DNA from: Herbiconiux aconitum
GTDB lineage: Bacteria > Actinomycetota > Actinomycetes > Actinomycetales > Microbacteriaceae
Direction: 5' to 3'
Length of the DNA: 64,000 nt
Assembly (NCBI RefSeq): GCF_024979235.1
Contig: NZ_JANLCM010000001.1
Coordinates: forward strand, 1,302,001 to 1,366,000
Shown here: piece after piece, positions 42,427 to 51,129 of the stretch
Layout: each line of letters opens with the position of its first letter
Numbering within the stretch: position 1 is the first letter of the stretch
Program-made: the position numbers and the translations under genes
The notes under the pieces: model-generated
Database searches by the model: none
What the model was told of the DNA's origin: nothing
Seen by the model: the letters and a program-made list of their open reading frames with translations, nothing else

Positions 42427-43692
42427 TCACCGCATGCGTGAGAAGACAGCCGCCAGGCCGGCCGCGAAAAGCGCCGCGAGGAGCGAAATCGCTCCCGCCA
42501 CCGCGAAGATCTGCCAGGTCGCGGCGTCGGCGGCTACCAGTATCCCCGCCAGAGCAGGTCCTGCAATCGAGCCGATTCGACCCATGCCCACCGCATAGCC
42601 CACACCAGTCGCTCGGAGATCCCGACCATAGAAGACTGCGCACACCCCGTTCGCGAGCATCTGCGCGGCAATGGTGAATGCGCCGGAGAGAAAAGTGGCT
42701 GCAAGTAGACCAACCGGCGCGCCTCCGAACGCTCCGATCGCGGCGATGAAGACCCCTCCTCCCGCGTAACCGACAACGAGCGCGCGCGCCACGCTTCGCC
42801 GCGCACCGAAGGCACCCAGGGTGAGCACACCCACGATGCAACCGAGGTTCAGAGCCACCGAGGCGAGTATGGCCGTGATGGGCGCCATGCCTGAGCGCAC
42901 GACGAGGAGGGGAATCCAGCTGGTGAGGAGGTAAGTAACCAGCAGACTGAAAATGAAAGTGGCCCAGATAAGAAGGGTGCCTGCTCTGTTCTGCCGTGTG
43001 AGGAGCTGGAACACCGCTGGGCGCGACCCTCGAGGAGGTGAGCCGGTGGCCGTCGGTTCAGGCCGCGACGGTGCTTTGCCACTGATCACCAGCCAGACGG
43101 CGACCGTGAGCAGAAGAGGTACGACCCCCCCGAGGATGAAAAGGGATCGCCATCCGAAGGCGGGAATCACGACCGCCGCGGTCAATCCGCCGAGGAGCCC
43201 TCCGAGTGGGAAACCGGTAAACATCAGTCCGACGATGCGCACTCGGGCGCGGGGAGGAACGGATTCGGTGGTGAGCGCAATGATGACAGGCACGGCGCCG
43301 CCGAGACCCAGACCAGTGAAGAACCGTGCCGCGGAGAGTTCGACTGCGTTGCTGACGAACGGCGTCGCCAGACTGCCGACCGACATCACACCGAGGCAGA
43401 TGAGGAGGACTACTCGTCTGCTTCCGCGATCGCTGGCGGGACCGGCGAGGACGGCGCCGATCAACCCGCCGGTGAGGCCAATCGCGAAGATCGCACCGAA
43501 CGTCGCGGTCTCAAGAGAGAGGTCGGAGGCTATGGCCGGTGCTGCGATTCCGATCACTTGAGTGTCGAACCCGTCGATCATGGCGATCACCGCGCACAAC
43601 ACGACTACGGCATATCGCGTGACCGGTCGAGTTGCGATCTCCATGCGTCCCATCGGCTCTGCGGCACGGCGAAGGGCCTGCCGATGTTTCAT
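42427..43692 (-). CDS. MFS transporter, AAHS (aromatic acid:H+ symporter)-like
   Basis: This 421-residue carrier has twelve spans and the AAHS signature MIDGFDTQVIGIAAPAI in helix 1. The major-facilitator loop reads GPASDRGSRRVV, and RFFTGLGLGGAVPVIIALTTE lies in helix 4. AAHS members import aromatic or other organic acids with protons. The start ATG 43692 has AAAGG immediately upstream; ATG 43653 (MGRMEIATRPV) would fit as well. Two SDR genes lie upstream on the same strand, beyond a hairpin, suggesting a related but separately terminated unit. Confidence 0.85.
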   Translation of the reverse strand: MKHRQALRRAAEPMGRMEIATRPVTRYAVVVLCAVIAMIDGFDTQVIGIAAPAIASDLSLETATFGAIFAIGLTGGLIGAVLAGPASDRGSRRVVLLICLGVMSVGSLATPFVSNAVELSAARFFTGLGLGGAVPVIIALTTESVPPRARVRIVGLMFTGFPLGGLLGGLTAAVVIPAFGWRSLFILGGVVPLLLTVAVWLVISGKAPSRPEPTATGSPPRGSRPAVFQLLTRQNRAGTLLIWATFIFSLLVTYLLTSWIPLLVVRSGMAPITAILASVALNLGCIVGVLTLGAFGARRSVARALVVGYAGGGVFIAAIGAFGGAPVGLLAATFLSGAFTIAAQMLANGVCAVFYGRDLRATGVGYAVGMGRIGSIAGPALAGILVAADAATWQIFAVAGAISLLAALFAAGLAAVFSRMR

Positions 43693-43734
43693 CCTTTACC
43701 CCAGTGAGGGTCATGTCCACAACCGGAAACGAGA

Positions 43735-43762
43735 ACTGCCCCGGACCGTGGTCCGGGGCAGT
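43735..43762 (-). terminator. Hairpin between SDR and MFS genes
   Basis: Perfect 13-base arms ACTGCCCCGGACC and GGTCCGGGGCAGT form a stem with almost no spare loop bases. It lies 19 bases after the stop of the SDR gene and likely ends or attenuates that transcript. Confidence 0.7.
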
Positions 43763-43780
43763 CGATCGGTCGAGGTGAGA

Positions 43781-44518
43781 TCAGATGACCGTTCGCCCGC
43801 CGTCGATCGCCAGCACGGCGCCCGTCGCATACTGCGCGCGGGTGCTGACCAGGAATAGGACCGACTGGGCGATCTCATCCGGGCCCACGGTGCGACCGAG
43901 AGGTACGGTGCGGCCCATGGCCTCGCGCACCTGGGCGCCGGCACGGAGGAGCTTCGGTCCGTGCATCGGCCCCGGGGCGACAGCGTTGACGCGGACGCCT
44001 GTCTGGGCGTATTCGACCGCCCACGACTTCGTCAACGACTCGATCGCCGCCTTGCTGGAGGCGTAGGCGGCGCGCCCCGCCGTTCCGAGCTTCGCTCCGA
44101 TGGAGCTGATGTTCACGATCTGACCGCTGCCCGCGGCGATCATTCCCGGAACCAGCTCGCTCACGAGGATGTGGGGTGCGTGGACGTTCACCGCGAACAT
44201 GTCAGCGAAGCCTTCGTCACTGACCTCCGTGGTGGGCCCTGCCGCGATGGCAGCGGCGTTGTTCACGAGGATGGTGACTGGGCCCGCTTCCCGGGCAATG
44301 CGACGAACGTCTTCTGAGTTGCGAAGGTCGCCGGTCACGATGCGGACATGTTCGCCCGACGGATCGAGCAGCTCGGCACTCTGACGGTTGCGGTTTTCGT
44401 CGCGGCCGGTGATGACCACGTCGGCACCCTCCGCGGCGAAGAGCTTCGCGATCTCAAAGCCGAGCCCACCGTCGGGACTGACACCCGTGACGAGGGCGAG
44501 TTGGCCGGAAAGTTCCAT
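43781..44518 (-). CDS. SDR family oxidoreductase
   Basis: The 245-residue FabG-like SDR has VTGVSPDGGLGFEIA near the start (an unusual insertion in the TGxxxGxG motif shared with its paralogue), VNNAAAIAAGP, the catalytic Ser in VNISSIGAKLG, YASSKAAIESL, and YATGAVLAIDGG. It is a paralogue of the gene at 44603 and is separated from it by a strong hairpin. The two could perform consecutive or alternative steps on a hydroxy compound taken up by the AAHS-type carrier; that is inference. Confidence 0.88.
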   Translation of the reverse strand: MELSGQLALVTGVSPDGGLGFEIAKLFAAEGADVVITGRDENRNRQSAELLDPSGEHVRIVTGDLRNSEDVRRIAREAGPVTILVNNAAAIAAGPTTEVSDEGFADMFAVNVHAPHILVSELVPGMIAAGSGQIVNISSIGAKLGTAGRAAYASSKAAIESLTKSWAVEYAQTGVRVNAVAPGPMHGPKLLRAGAQVREAMGRTVPLGRTVGPDEIAQSVLFLVSTRAQYATGAVLAIDGGRTVI

Positions 44519-44553
44519 TTGTTACTCCAATGCGAGGTGTTGCAGAGATAGAA

Positions 44554-44595
44554 CACGCACCCTGAACCTTGAGTGACCAGGGTTCAGGGTGCGTG
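44554..44595 (-). terminator. Strong hairpin between the two SDR genes
   Basis: Perfect 15-base arms CACGCACCCTGAACC and GGTTCAGGGTGCGTG flank a 12-base loop, 8 bases after the stop of the upstream SDR. The tail TTCTATCT is only weakly T-rich. Confidence 0.75.
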
Positions 44596-44602
44596 GATTG
44601 GG

Positions 44603-45340
44603 TCAGACCGCCGTGCGGCCACCGTCGGCGGCGAGGACGGCGCCGGTGACGAAGCTCGAACGGTCGGAGGCCAGGAAGAGGGCGACTTCCGCGATCTCCT
44701 CGGGCTTTCCGATGCGCTTGAGCGGAACATCTTCCTTGAGCTGGTCCGCGGCCGGGCCGAGCAGGTCCATCACGTAGTCGCTCGAGATGGTGCCGGGGGA
44801 GATGGCGTTCACGCGGATGTTGTTCGCCGCGAATTCGGCGGCGTACGACCGGGTCAGGGACTCGACCGCGCCCTTCGAGGCGCCGTAGGCCGCCATGTTG
44901 GGCATCGCGATCTTCGCTGCCAACGAGGAGATGTTGATCACGTTGCCCGAGCCGCGGGCCACCATCTTCTCGACCAGCGCGCCGGTGAGGATGTAGTTTG
45001 CCCGAACGTTGGTGTCGAAAGTGGTGTCGAAGGCGGCGGAGGAGTAGCCGACGACGGGGCCGACCTCCACGAATGCGGCGTTGTTCACCAGGATGTCGAC
45101 GGGGCCGGCAGCCTCAGCGAGAGCGAGAATCTTCGCCTCGTCGAGCAGATCGGTGAGCACGAAACGTGCCTTGCCTCCAGCCTCGGTGATCTGGGCTACG
45201 ACCTCGTCACCGCGAGCCTGGTTGCGGCCGGCAATGACGACATCCGCACCCTCCACAGCGAAGCGGCGAGCGATGGCGGCGCCGATTCCGCCGACGGCAC
45301 CCGCACCGGTGATGAGGGCGGTCTTGTTTGCGAGTTCCAT
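44603..45340 (-). CDS. SDR family oxidoreductase, 3-oxoacyl-reductase-like
   Basis: This 245-residue classical SDR has ITGAGAVGGIGAAIARRF as the nucleotide loop, VNNAAFVEVGP, INISSLAAKIA with the catalytic Ser, YGASKGAVESL with Tyr and Lys, and FVTGAVLAADGG at the end. The gene is first after the operator-rich divergent region shared with the GH1 beta-glucosidase. A GAGAA ribosome binding site precedes ATG 45340. Confidence 0.88.
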   Translation of the reverse strand: MELANKTALITGAGAVGGIGAAIARRFAVEGADVVIAGRNQARGDEVVAQITEAGGKARFVLTDLLDEAKILALAEAAGPVDILVNNAAFVEVGPVVGYSSAAFDTTFDTNVRANYILTGALVEKMVARGSGNVINISSLAAKIAMPNMAAYGASKGAVESLTRSYAAEFAANNIRVNAISPGTISSDYVMDLLGPAADQLKEDVPLKRIGKPEEIAEVALFLASDRSSFVTGAVLAADGGRTAV

Positions 45341-45388
45341 GGGGAATTCTCCTTTTGCCCGTCAGACGAGCAGTTATTGAACGGATAT

Positions 45389-45413
45389 ACAAATACTGTA
45401 ACGCAGTTTTTGT
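45389..45413. promoter_or_regulatory. 25-base imperfect palindrome in SDR/GH1 divergent region
   Basis: ACAAATACTG-TAACG-CAGTTTTTGT: arms match at 9 of 10 positions around a 5-base centre. It lies 49 bases upstream of the SDR start and is a good candidate operator for a TetR- or LacI-type repressor encoded elsewhere. Confidence 0.55.
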
Positions 45414-45483
45414 CTATCTATTCCAATAATGGAGAGATGAAATCCAGCTGGTCGGCGATGATAAATACCGACATAACCTAAGA

Positions 45484-45498
45484 GACCTAGTATAGGTC
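45484..45498. promoter_or_regulatory. 15-base palindrome upstream of the GH1 gene
   Basis: GACCTA-GTA-TAGGTC is a perfect inverted repeat 25 bases before ATG 45524 and overlaps a TAGTAT/TATAGG -10-like sequence, so a bound protein would block the promoter. Confidence 0.5.
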
Positions 45499-45514
45499 GA
45501 AATCGAAGAAGGCG

Positions 45515-46690
45515 ATGTGGTCAATGAATACTCGAGCGCGACCGGATTTCTTGTGGGGCGCGGCACTGGGAGCGCACCAATCAGAGGGAAACAACCTCGC
45601 GAGTGATTGGTGGGTTCGGGAGAATGAACCGCAGTCTGTCGTCGCAGAACGGGCGGGAGACGCCATCGACAGTTATCACCGGTGGCGTGACGACATGGAC
45701 CTCGTCGCATCCGCCGGACTGACCGATTACCGGTTCGGAATCGAGTGGTCCCGAGTCGAACCTGCCGATGGTCACATATCTCTGGCCTCGATCGGTCACT
45801 ATCAGCGGATGGTGCAGGGGGCGGTAAAGCGCGGCCTGCGGCCTCTCATCACGCTGCATCACTTCACGCTTCCCCAGTGGTTTGCCGCGGGTGGTGGCTG
45901 GCTGCGACCGGATGCGGTCGAACGATTCCAGAGGTACGTGGAGGTGCTGGCGCCTGTGTTGGAATCCGGGGTCGATCGGGTCGAGACGATCAACGAGCCG
46001 AACATCGTGTCGATCTTTCCTGTGATCTCGATCGGGAACGGCGCCCTCTCCGCCGGGTACCCGATCCCGGACGCGGCGACGACCGAGGCGATCATCGCCG
46101 CGCATCATGGCGCCCGAGAGGTTCTCAGAAGGAATCACCCCCGCATTCTTGTCGGTTGGGGAGTGTCGGTTCAGGACTTTCAGGATGAGACGAACTCGCG
46201 GGAGGACTTCGAAGCGTATGTCGAGCCCCGGGACCAGGTCTTTTTTCGGGCCGCGGCCGGAGATGACTGGATCGGCACGCAGACCTACACCCGCGGAAGA
46301 ATCCGAATGCACGAAGGCGTTGCTGCTCCATTCCGTGAACCCGGCGTCTCTCTGACGCAGAGTGGGTGGGAAGACTATCCTCGTGCCCTCGGGGGCGCCA
46401 TCCTACGCGTCGCGTCGATTGTGGGTGATCTTCCGATAATCGTCACCGAGAACGGCATCGCGACGGCGGACGACGCGCGTCGTATCTCCTTCACCCGGGA
46501 GGCGCTCGAATCCATGTGGTCGGCAATCGACGACGGCGTTGACGTTCAGGGCTACTTTCATTGGAGCTTGCTCGACAACTGGGAGTGGGGCAGCTGGCGG
46601 CCCACCTTCGGTCTCGCCTCGGTTGACCGTCAGACGTTCCAACGGATTCCTAAGCCCTCCCTCGCGTGGCTGGGCAGCTACTCCCGCTAG
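45515..46690 (+). CDS. Glycoside hydrolase family 1, beta-glucosidase/beta-glycosidase
   Basis: This 391-residue (beta/alpha)8 enzyme has the GH1 start FLWGAALGAHQSEGNN, WSRVEP, the acid/base motif TINEPN, the nucleophile motif IVTENGI, and QGYFHWSLLDNWEW near the end. It retains all catalytic residues but is shorter than the usual 440-480 residues, which points to trimmed loops. There is no signal peptide, so it is cytoplasmic. ATG 45524 (MNTRARPDF) is an alternative start. Its divergent partner is an SDR gene with two palindromes between. Substrate specificity is open. Confidence 0.88.
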   Translation: MWSMNTRARPDFLWGAALGAHQSEGNNLASDWWVRENEPQSVVAERAGDAIDSYHRWRDDMDLVASAGLTDYRFGIEWSRVEPADGHISLASIGHYQRMVQGAVKRGLRPLITLHHFTLPQWFAAGGGWLRPDAVERFQRYVEVLAPVLESGVDRVETINEPNIVSIFPVISIGNGALSAGYPIPDAATTEAIIAAHHGAREVLRRNHPRILVGWGVSVQDFQDETNSREDFEAYVEPRDQVFFRAAAGDDWIGTQTYTRGRIRMHEGVAAPFREPGVSLTQSGWEDYPRALGGAILRVASIVGDLPIIVTENGIATADDARRISFTREALESMWSAIDDGVDVQGYFHWSLLDNWEWGSWRPTFGLASVDRQTFQRIPKPSLAWLGSYSR

Positions 46691-46693
46691 GCC

Positions 46694-48400
46694 TCACCGT
46701 CCGCGAATCGTTTGGAGTGCCTCGCGGAGTCGGGCGCTGTTCTCGCGAACCATCACGGCCGCCATGCGGCTCAGCTCCTGGGGTCGGGTGAAGGAGTAGG
46801 CGGTCACGATGACAACCGTCGAAACCGCGCCATGGGCGTCGTCGAGCGCCCGCATCTGTTCGGCTGTGGGAACCGGGCGCATCAGGCCGTACTGCCTCAG
46901 CTGCTGGGACGCGGCCAATGCTCGCCGGAAGAACGGCATGACCCTTCTCAACGCATCTTCGCGGGGCGCTGCCCTCGTGTCCAACTCGGCACGGATCAAT
47001 TCTCTTGTCGCGGCGATCGCGGCCTCGAGGCTGTCGGTGGCTGTCCGGCGCCGCTGCCACGGCACGACGACGCTCCCGAACACGACCCCGATGCCCAGGC
47101 CGAGGCCAACCGCAACAAGGTACTGAGCCGCGTACTCAGCGGTGTCCGTTCGGAGTGTGGCGGCTCCCGCCCCGACGCTGAGGATCAAGGAGCACGCGTA
47201 GAAGATCCAGCGGCGCGTGAAGATGAACGCGGAGCCAAGGACGATTGCTGCCCCTCCGACACTCAAGAGGACTGGGGTCGGCACAATGGCGGCGAGAAGG
47301 ATCGTCACCCCCGCGCCGAGCAGAACTCCGACGACCCTCTGGATGATCCGGGCCACGGTGTCATGGAACGCCGGCTGCAGCGTTCCCCAGCTCACGGCGA
47401 GCAAGGCGAGATGAAGGGAGGGGTAAGGCAGGAGAGCCGCCAAGGGCAGTGCGACGCTAATCCCGACGGTGACCCGGAGAGCGTGTCTCAGGGCCGCGGA
47501 CTCCCAGGACAGCAGGCTTCGCGTGCCGCCGAACAGGAGCGTCTGCGTCACTTTCCGTGGCAGCCGGATTCGGGTGTTGTCGCGACGTAGGTTTGCTGCT
47601 TCAATGCGGTCCAGCTCCCCCGAAAGCTCTGCAATGTGGCTCGAGTCGCTCTCTCCGATCGAGGCTTCTGAGGCGGAGATCGGCTGGGATGCGAATCGCT
47701 TCTCGGTGAGGGCGCGGGCGACACGGTCGCGTCGTGCGAGGAGTGATGCCCATGCCCCGGCATCCGCGCCATCGCGGAAAGGCAGCGACGCCAGCGCCTG
47801 AAAACGCAGCGCGGCGGAGAGTGCCTCCGCGGTCCAAACTCTCGGGGAGTCGGTCAACACCGCCACCGATGCGGACGTCGCCGCGGTTCCGGCGCCGCTT
47901 CGCAGCAGATCGCCGATGGCGGCTCGAACGGGCGCCTGGGGGTCGCCGATGCCGCCGATCACGCGGATCGCGACGGTGGCGATCATCGCCAGGACAGGCG
48001 TCATCGCGAACTGCACCGCGGTTGTGCCGGCTGGTAAGACGAAGACGTATCCGAAAATCGAGCTCAAGCCGATCGTCAGAGCGGCCGACTCCATCCGAGG
48101 TCCGAAGGCAGTCAATGTGGCAGCGAGAAACAGGACCGAGACCAGAGTGACCGCGCCGAGCCACGGCGAAACGAACTCGCCCAGAAGTCGGGGCACTACG
48201 CACGCGATGACCAGGGCTGCCCCGAGCAGCGCCAGGAACCGAAGGTCGGCGCGAAGCGACCCACCGAACGCCGATATGACAGCAAAGATCCCGATGATCG
48301 CTGCGAGTGGGGCGATGGGGAGCAGGTTCGTCGCTGCGGCGAGTCCGACGTTCGCGCCCAGAACGATCAGAACGCCGAGAGGAATCAGTAAACGCCGCAT
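46694..48400 (-). CDS. FUSC-family (fusaric-acid-resistance-like) membrane protein
   Basis: The 568-residue protein has an N-terminal set of about five spans, a soluble helical middle (about 180-290), a second set of spans starting ALRHALRVTVGISVALPLAALL with the FUSC_2 pattern, and a cytoplasmic helical tail. This two-halves architecture is that of FUSC/YccS-like exporters. The gene starts 4 bases after the stop of the upstream MDR reductase, so the two form an operon, possibly for detoxifying an electrophile and expelling the product. Confidence 0.82.
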   Translation of the reverse strand: MRRLLIPLGVLIVLGANVGLAAATNLLPIAPLAAIIGIFAVISAFGGSLRADLRFLALLGAALVIACVVPRLLGEFVSPWLGAVTLVSVLFLAATLTAFGPRMESAALTIGLSSIFGYVFVLPAGTTAVQFAMTPVLAMIATVAIRVIGGIGDPQAPVRAAIGDLLRSGAGTAATSASVAVLTDSPRVWTAEALSAALRFQALASLPFRDGADAGAWASLLARRDRVARALTEKRFASQPISASEASIGESDSSHIAELSGELDRIEAANLRRDNTRIRLPRKVTQTLLFGGTRSLLSWESAALRHALRVTVGISVALPLAALLPYPSLHLALLAVSWGTLQPAFHDTVARIIQRVVGVLLGAGVTILLAAIVPTPVLLSVGGAAIVLGSAFIFTRRWIFYACSLILSVGAGAATLRTDTAEYAAQYLVAVGLGLGIGVVFGSVVVPWQRRRTATDSLEAAIAATRELIRAELDTRAAPREDALRRVMPFFRRALAASQQLRQYGLMRPVPTAEQMRALDDAHGAVSTVVIVTAYSFTRPQELSRMAAVMVRENSARLREALQTIRGR

Positions 48401-48404
48401 GCGA

Positions 48405-49454
48405 CTAGCGGTCAGCGATTCGCACGATCCGCTTCCCGACGTAGTCGGTCCCGCTCTCGAACACGGACGCGAGAGCCCGCGGCGCGCTCTCCAGCCCCTG
48501 GAACTCCGTGACGACGTTCTTGACAGCGCCCGTCTTGAGCAATTCCGAGAGCTCCTCCCGCGCGGGCAGGAGTCGTTCCGCGTAGTAATCAGCCACGTTG
48601 AAGGCCCGGACTGTAGTGCGATTGAGCATCATGGTTGGAACGTCGAGTTCGACGGAGGTGCGCGTGCCACCCCCATAGGTGCTGACCGTGCCGCTGATCA
48701 CCGCCCGTCCGCCCACCGCGAGGAGCGGAATCGCCATCTCGAGAAGCTGCCCACCCACGTTGTCGAAGAAGAGATCTATCCCATGGGCGGTAGCGACCCG
48801 GAACTGGTCGTCGAAATCAGGCGCGAGTCGATCGAGGCCGGCGTCCACCTTGAGGTTGCCGACCATGTGGCGCACCCTCTCCTCGCCACTGGCGACGCCG
48901 ATCACGTGCGCGCCTGCTGCCTTCGCGATCTGCGCCGCGAGCCCGCCGACCGATCCCGCTGCCCCGGTGACGACCACCACATCGCCCGCCGTGACGTTCC
49001 CGACATCGTGCAGGCCGATGTACGCGGCGACCCCCGGCGTGCCGAGCGTGTTCAGCCAGTCCGCCTCGTCGCCCATGCGTGGCGAAGCAATGTCGGTGGG
49101 AGCGATCTCGGTGACGGCGTACTCCACCCATCCTGTGTAGTTGGCGACCTGGGTTCCGACTTCGACGTCGGGATCCTTGCTCGCAACAACCACCCCGACG
49201 CAGTTGGCCATCAGGGGTAGGCCGACGAGCTGGTTTCCGTGGCCGTTGCCGCCCCGCAGGAGCCGCAGGTGGTACGGGTCGACGCTCGTCACGAGATTTC
49301 TGACGAGAACCTGCCCGTCCTCGAGGTCTGCGACGGGAAGGGTAGTCACGCTGAAGTCGGATTCCTGGATGGAATCGCCCACGCTTCGGGCGAGGATCAC
49401 CGCTCGCGTCTCACGAGGAATTGAGGTCACGGATGCATCGATTATTTGCGCCAT
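48405..49454 (-). CDS. NADP-dependent MDR oxidoreductase, alkenal/CurA-type
   Basis: The 349-residue zinc-independent reductase has the leukotriene-B4-dehydrogenase/CurA features: LVRNLVTSVDPYHLRLL (the VSxDPYMR region), GTPGVAAYIGLHDVGNVTAGD, VVVTGAAGSVGGLAAQIAKAAGA, and VDAGLDRLAPDF with IDLFFDNVGGQLLE. It should reduce carbon-carbon double bonds of enones with NADPH. It is upstream of the FUSC gene and divergent from the peptide-type ABC importer. Confidence 0.88.
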   Translation of the reverse strand: MAQIIDASVTSIPRETRAVILARSVGDSIQESDFSVTTLPVADLEDGQVLVRNLVTSVDPYHLRLLRGGNGHGNQLVGLPLMANCVGVVVASKDPDVEVGTQVANYTGWVEYAVTEIAPTDIASPRMGDEADWLNTLGTPGVAAYIGLHDVGNVTAGDVVVVTGAAGSVGGLAAQIAKAAGAHVIGVASGEERVRHMVGNLKVDAGLDRLAPDFDDQFRVATAHGIDLFFDNVGGQLLEMAIPLLAVGGRAVISGTVSTYGGGTRTSVELDVPTMMLNRTTVRAFNVADYYAERLLPAREELSELLKTGAVKNVVTEFQGLESAPRALASVFESGTDYVGKRIVRIADR

Positions 49455-49544
49455 GAGAGCTAATCTAGCGACGTAGGCTAAGCACGTATACCTAAGTCAT
49501 CCAATTCGTGCGACGGATTTTGACCCAGCGTCGTTGGAGGAATC

Positions 49545-51122
49545 ATGCGATCCGAACAACTCATGCGTCGACCGCGGAGCCGAAGTGCGGGCGTCACGGC
49601 GATCATCACTCTTGCTCTGGCATTGTCGGCCTGCGTTGCCGGCCCTCAGGCGCCGCCCGCTCCGACGGCCGGCGGTGGCCTGGACGGGACGCCCGTCGAC
49701 GGCGGCACGATCACCCTCAGCATCGTCGATCCCGGATCGGCGGTCGACCCGGTCACCGTCTCCAGCCCAGGCGGCACGAGCATCGTCGACACCGTGGCCG
49801 AAAAGCTCGTGCACGTCAGTGGCGATTACCAGGCCGAGCCGCTGTTGGCGACGTCGTGGCAACCATCCGCTGACGGTCTCAGCTGGACGTTCACCCTCCG
49901 GCCGGGTGTCACCTTCAACACGGGACAGCCGATGACAAGCGCGGATGTGGTAGCTACTTTCGAGCGTCTGGTCGCGCCGGACAGCGCCTCGGCCGGCAAA
50001 GGGGCGTTCGAGGGGCTGCTCGCCGGTGTCAGCGCTCCCGACGACGCCTCGGTCGTCTTCACCCTCACGAAACCGTTCTCAGACTTCCCCTTCCTCGTGT
50101 CGGGGTCGAACACTCAGATTCTCCCCGCCGACTACGAGCCAGGCAGCTGGGAGAAGAATCCTGTCGGCACCGGCCCCTTCACGGTCTCGAGCTGGAACAC
50201 TGGGCAGAGCATCGTCTTGACCAAGAACGAGTCCTACTGGAACGCGTCGGAGATCCACCTCGCCGGACTCAAGATGAACATCTACCGCGACCAGCAAGCC
50301 CGAGTTCTCTCCTTCCAAAGCGGCGCAGAGAATGCGCTCATCGGCGAGACGATCCCGTTCAGCCTGACCTCCGCGCTCGATTCCAACGCCTACACGGTAC
50401 GCACCCAGGCCGAGACCGGATTCTCTGCGTTCGTTCTCCGCACCGACCAACCGCCCTTCGACGACGTGAAAGTGCGTCAAGCCGTGGCAGCGGCCATCGA
50501 TCGGGATGCCATCATCAACACCGTCTACGGCGGCGGGGCGTCGCTCGGTAACGACACCGTCTACAGCCCGTCCGATCCCGTGGTGCCCACCGGTGTGGAG
50601 CAACGCGAGGCCAGCGCCGACACCGTGAAATCTCTCCTCGGCGACAAGAAGGTCTCCTTCACGATCACGACCAGTTCGACCGACGAATCGCAGGCACTGC
50701 TGATCCAGCAGCAGCTGAAGCAGTACCCGAACTTCGACGTGGAGGTCAAGACGATGCCGGCCGACCAATATTTCGCGCCGGGCGAGAATTCTCCCTGGTT
50801 GACCGATCCGGCCACCATCACCTTCTGGTCAAGCCGGCCGTCGCCGTCGCAGTACATCAACTTCCTCTACCGCACCGGCGCCGTGTGGAACGCATCTCAT
50901 TACTCCAACCCCACCCTCGACACCTTGGCTGATCAATACGACGCCGCCGTCGATCCGGCCGACCGGCAAGCCATCGTCGACCAGATCGGGCAGATCATGA
51001 ACGATGACGTGCCCGTGATAATCGCCGCATTCGGAAACCGACGCGAATACCTCGACCCGTCGGTGCACATGACCACTTGGGCGGCCGACGTCGACTACAC
51101 CGGCGCTTGGGTCGATCAGTGA
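49545..51122 (+). CDS. Peptide/nickel-type ABC transporter substrate-binding lipoprotein
   Basis: The 525-residue SBP_bac_5 protein has a lipoprotein signal with LSAC (Cys30) and a Pro/Gly linker. The family-5 motifs are VAEKLVHVSGDYQAEPLLATSW, LSWTFTLRPGVTFNTGQPMTSADV and VRQAVAAAIDRDAI. It should capture a peptide or other medium-size solute at the cell surface. ATG 49545 or the following ATG at 49563 are both possible starts. It heads a seven-gene operon. The ligand is unknown. Confidence 0.9.
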   Translation: MRSEQLMRRPRSRSAGVTAIITLALALSACVAGPQAPPAPTAGGGLDGTPVDGGTITLSIVDPGSAVDPVTVSSPGGTSIVDTVAEKLVHVSGDYQAEPLLATSWQPSADGLSWTFTLRPGVTFNTGQPMTSADVVATFERLVAPDSASAGKGAFEGLLAGVSAPDDASVVFTLTKPFSDFPFLVSGSNTQILPADYEPGSWEKNPVGTGPFTVSSWNTGQSIVLTKNESYWNASEIHLAGLKMNIYRDQQARVLSFQSGAENALIGETIPFSLTSALDSNAYTVRTQAETGFSAFVLRTDQPPFDDVKVRQAVAAAIDRDAIINTVYGGGASLGNDTVYSPSDPVVPTGVEQREASADTVKSLLGDKKVSFTITTSSTDESQALLIQQQLKQYPNFDVEVKTMPADQYFAPGENSPWLTDPATITFWSSRPSPSQYINFLYRTGAVWNASHYSNPTLDTLADQYDAAVDPADRQAIVDQIGQIMNDDVPVIIAAFGNRREYLDPSVHMTTWAADVDYTGAWVDQ

Positions 51123-51129
51123 TCACACC

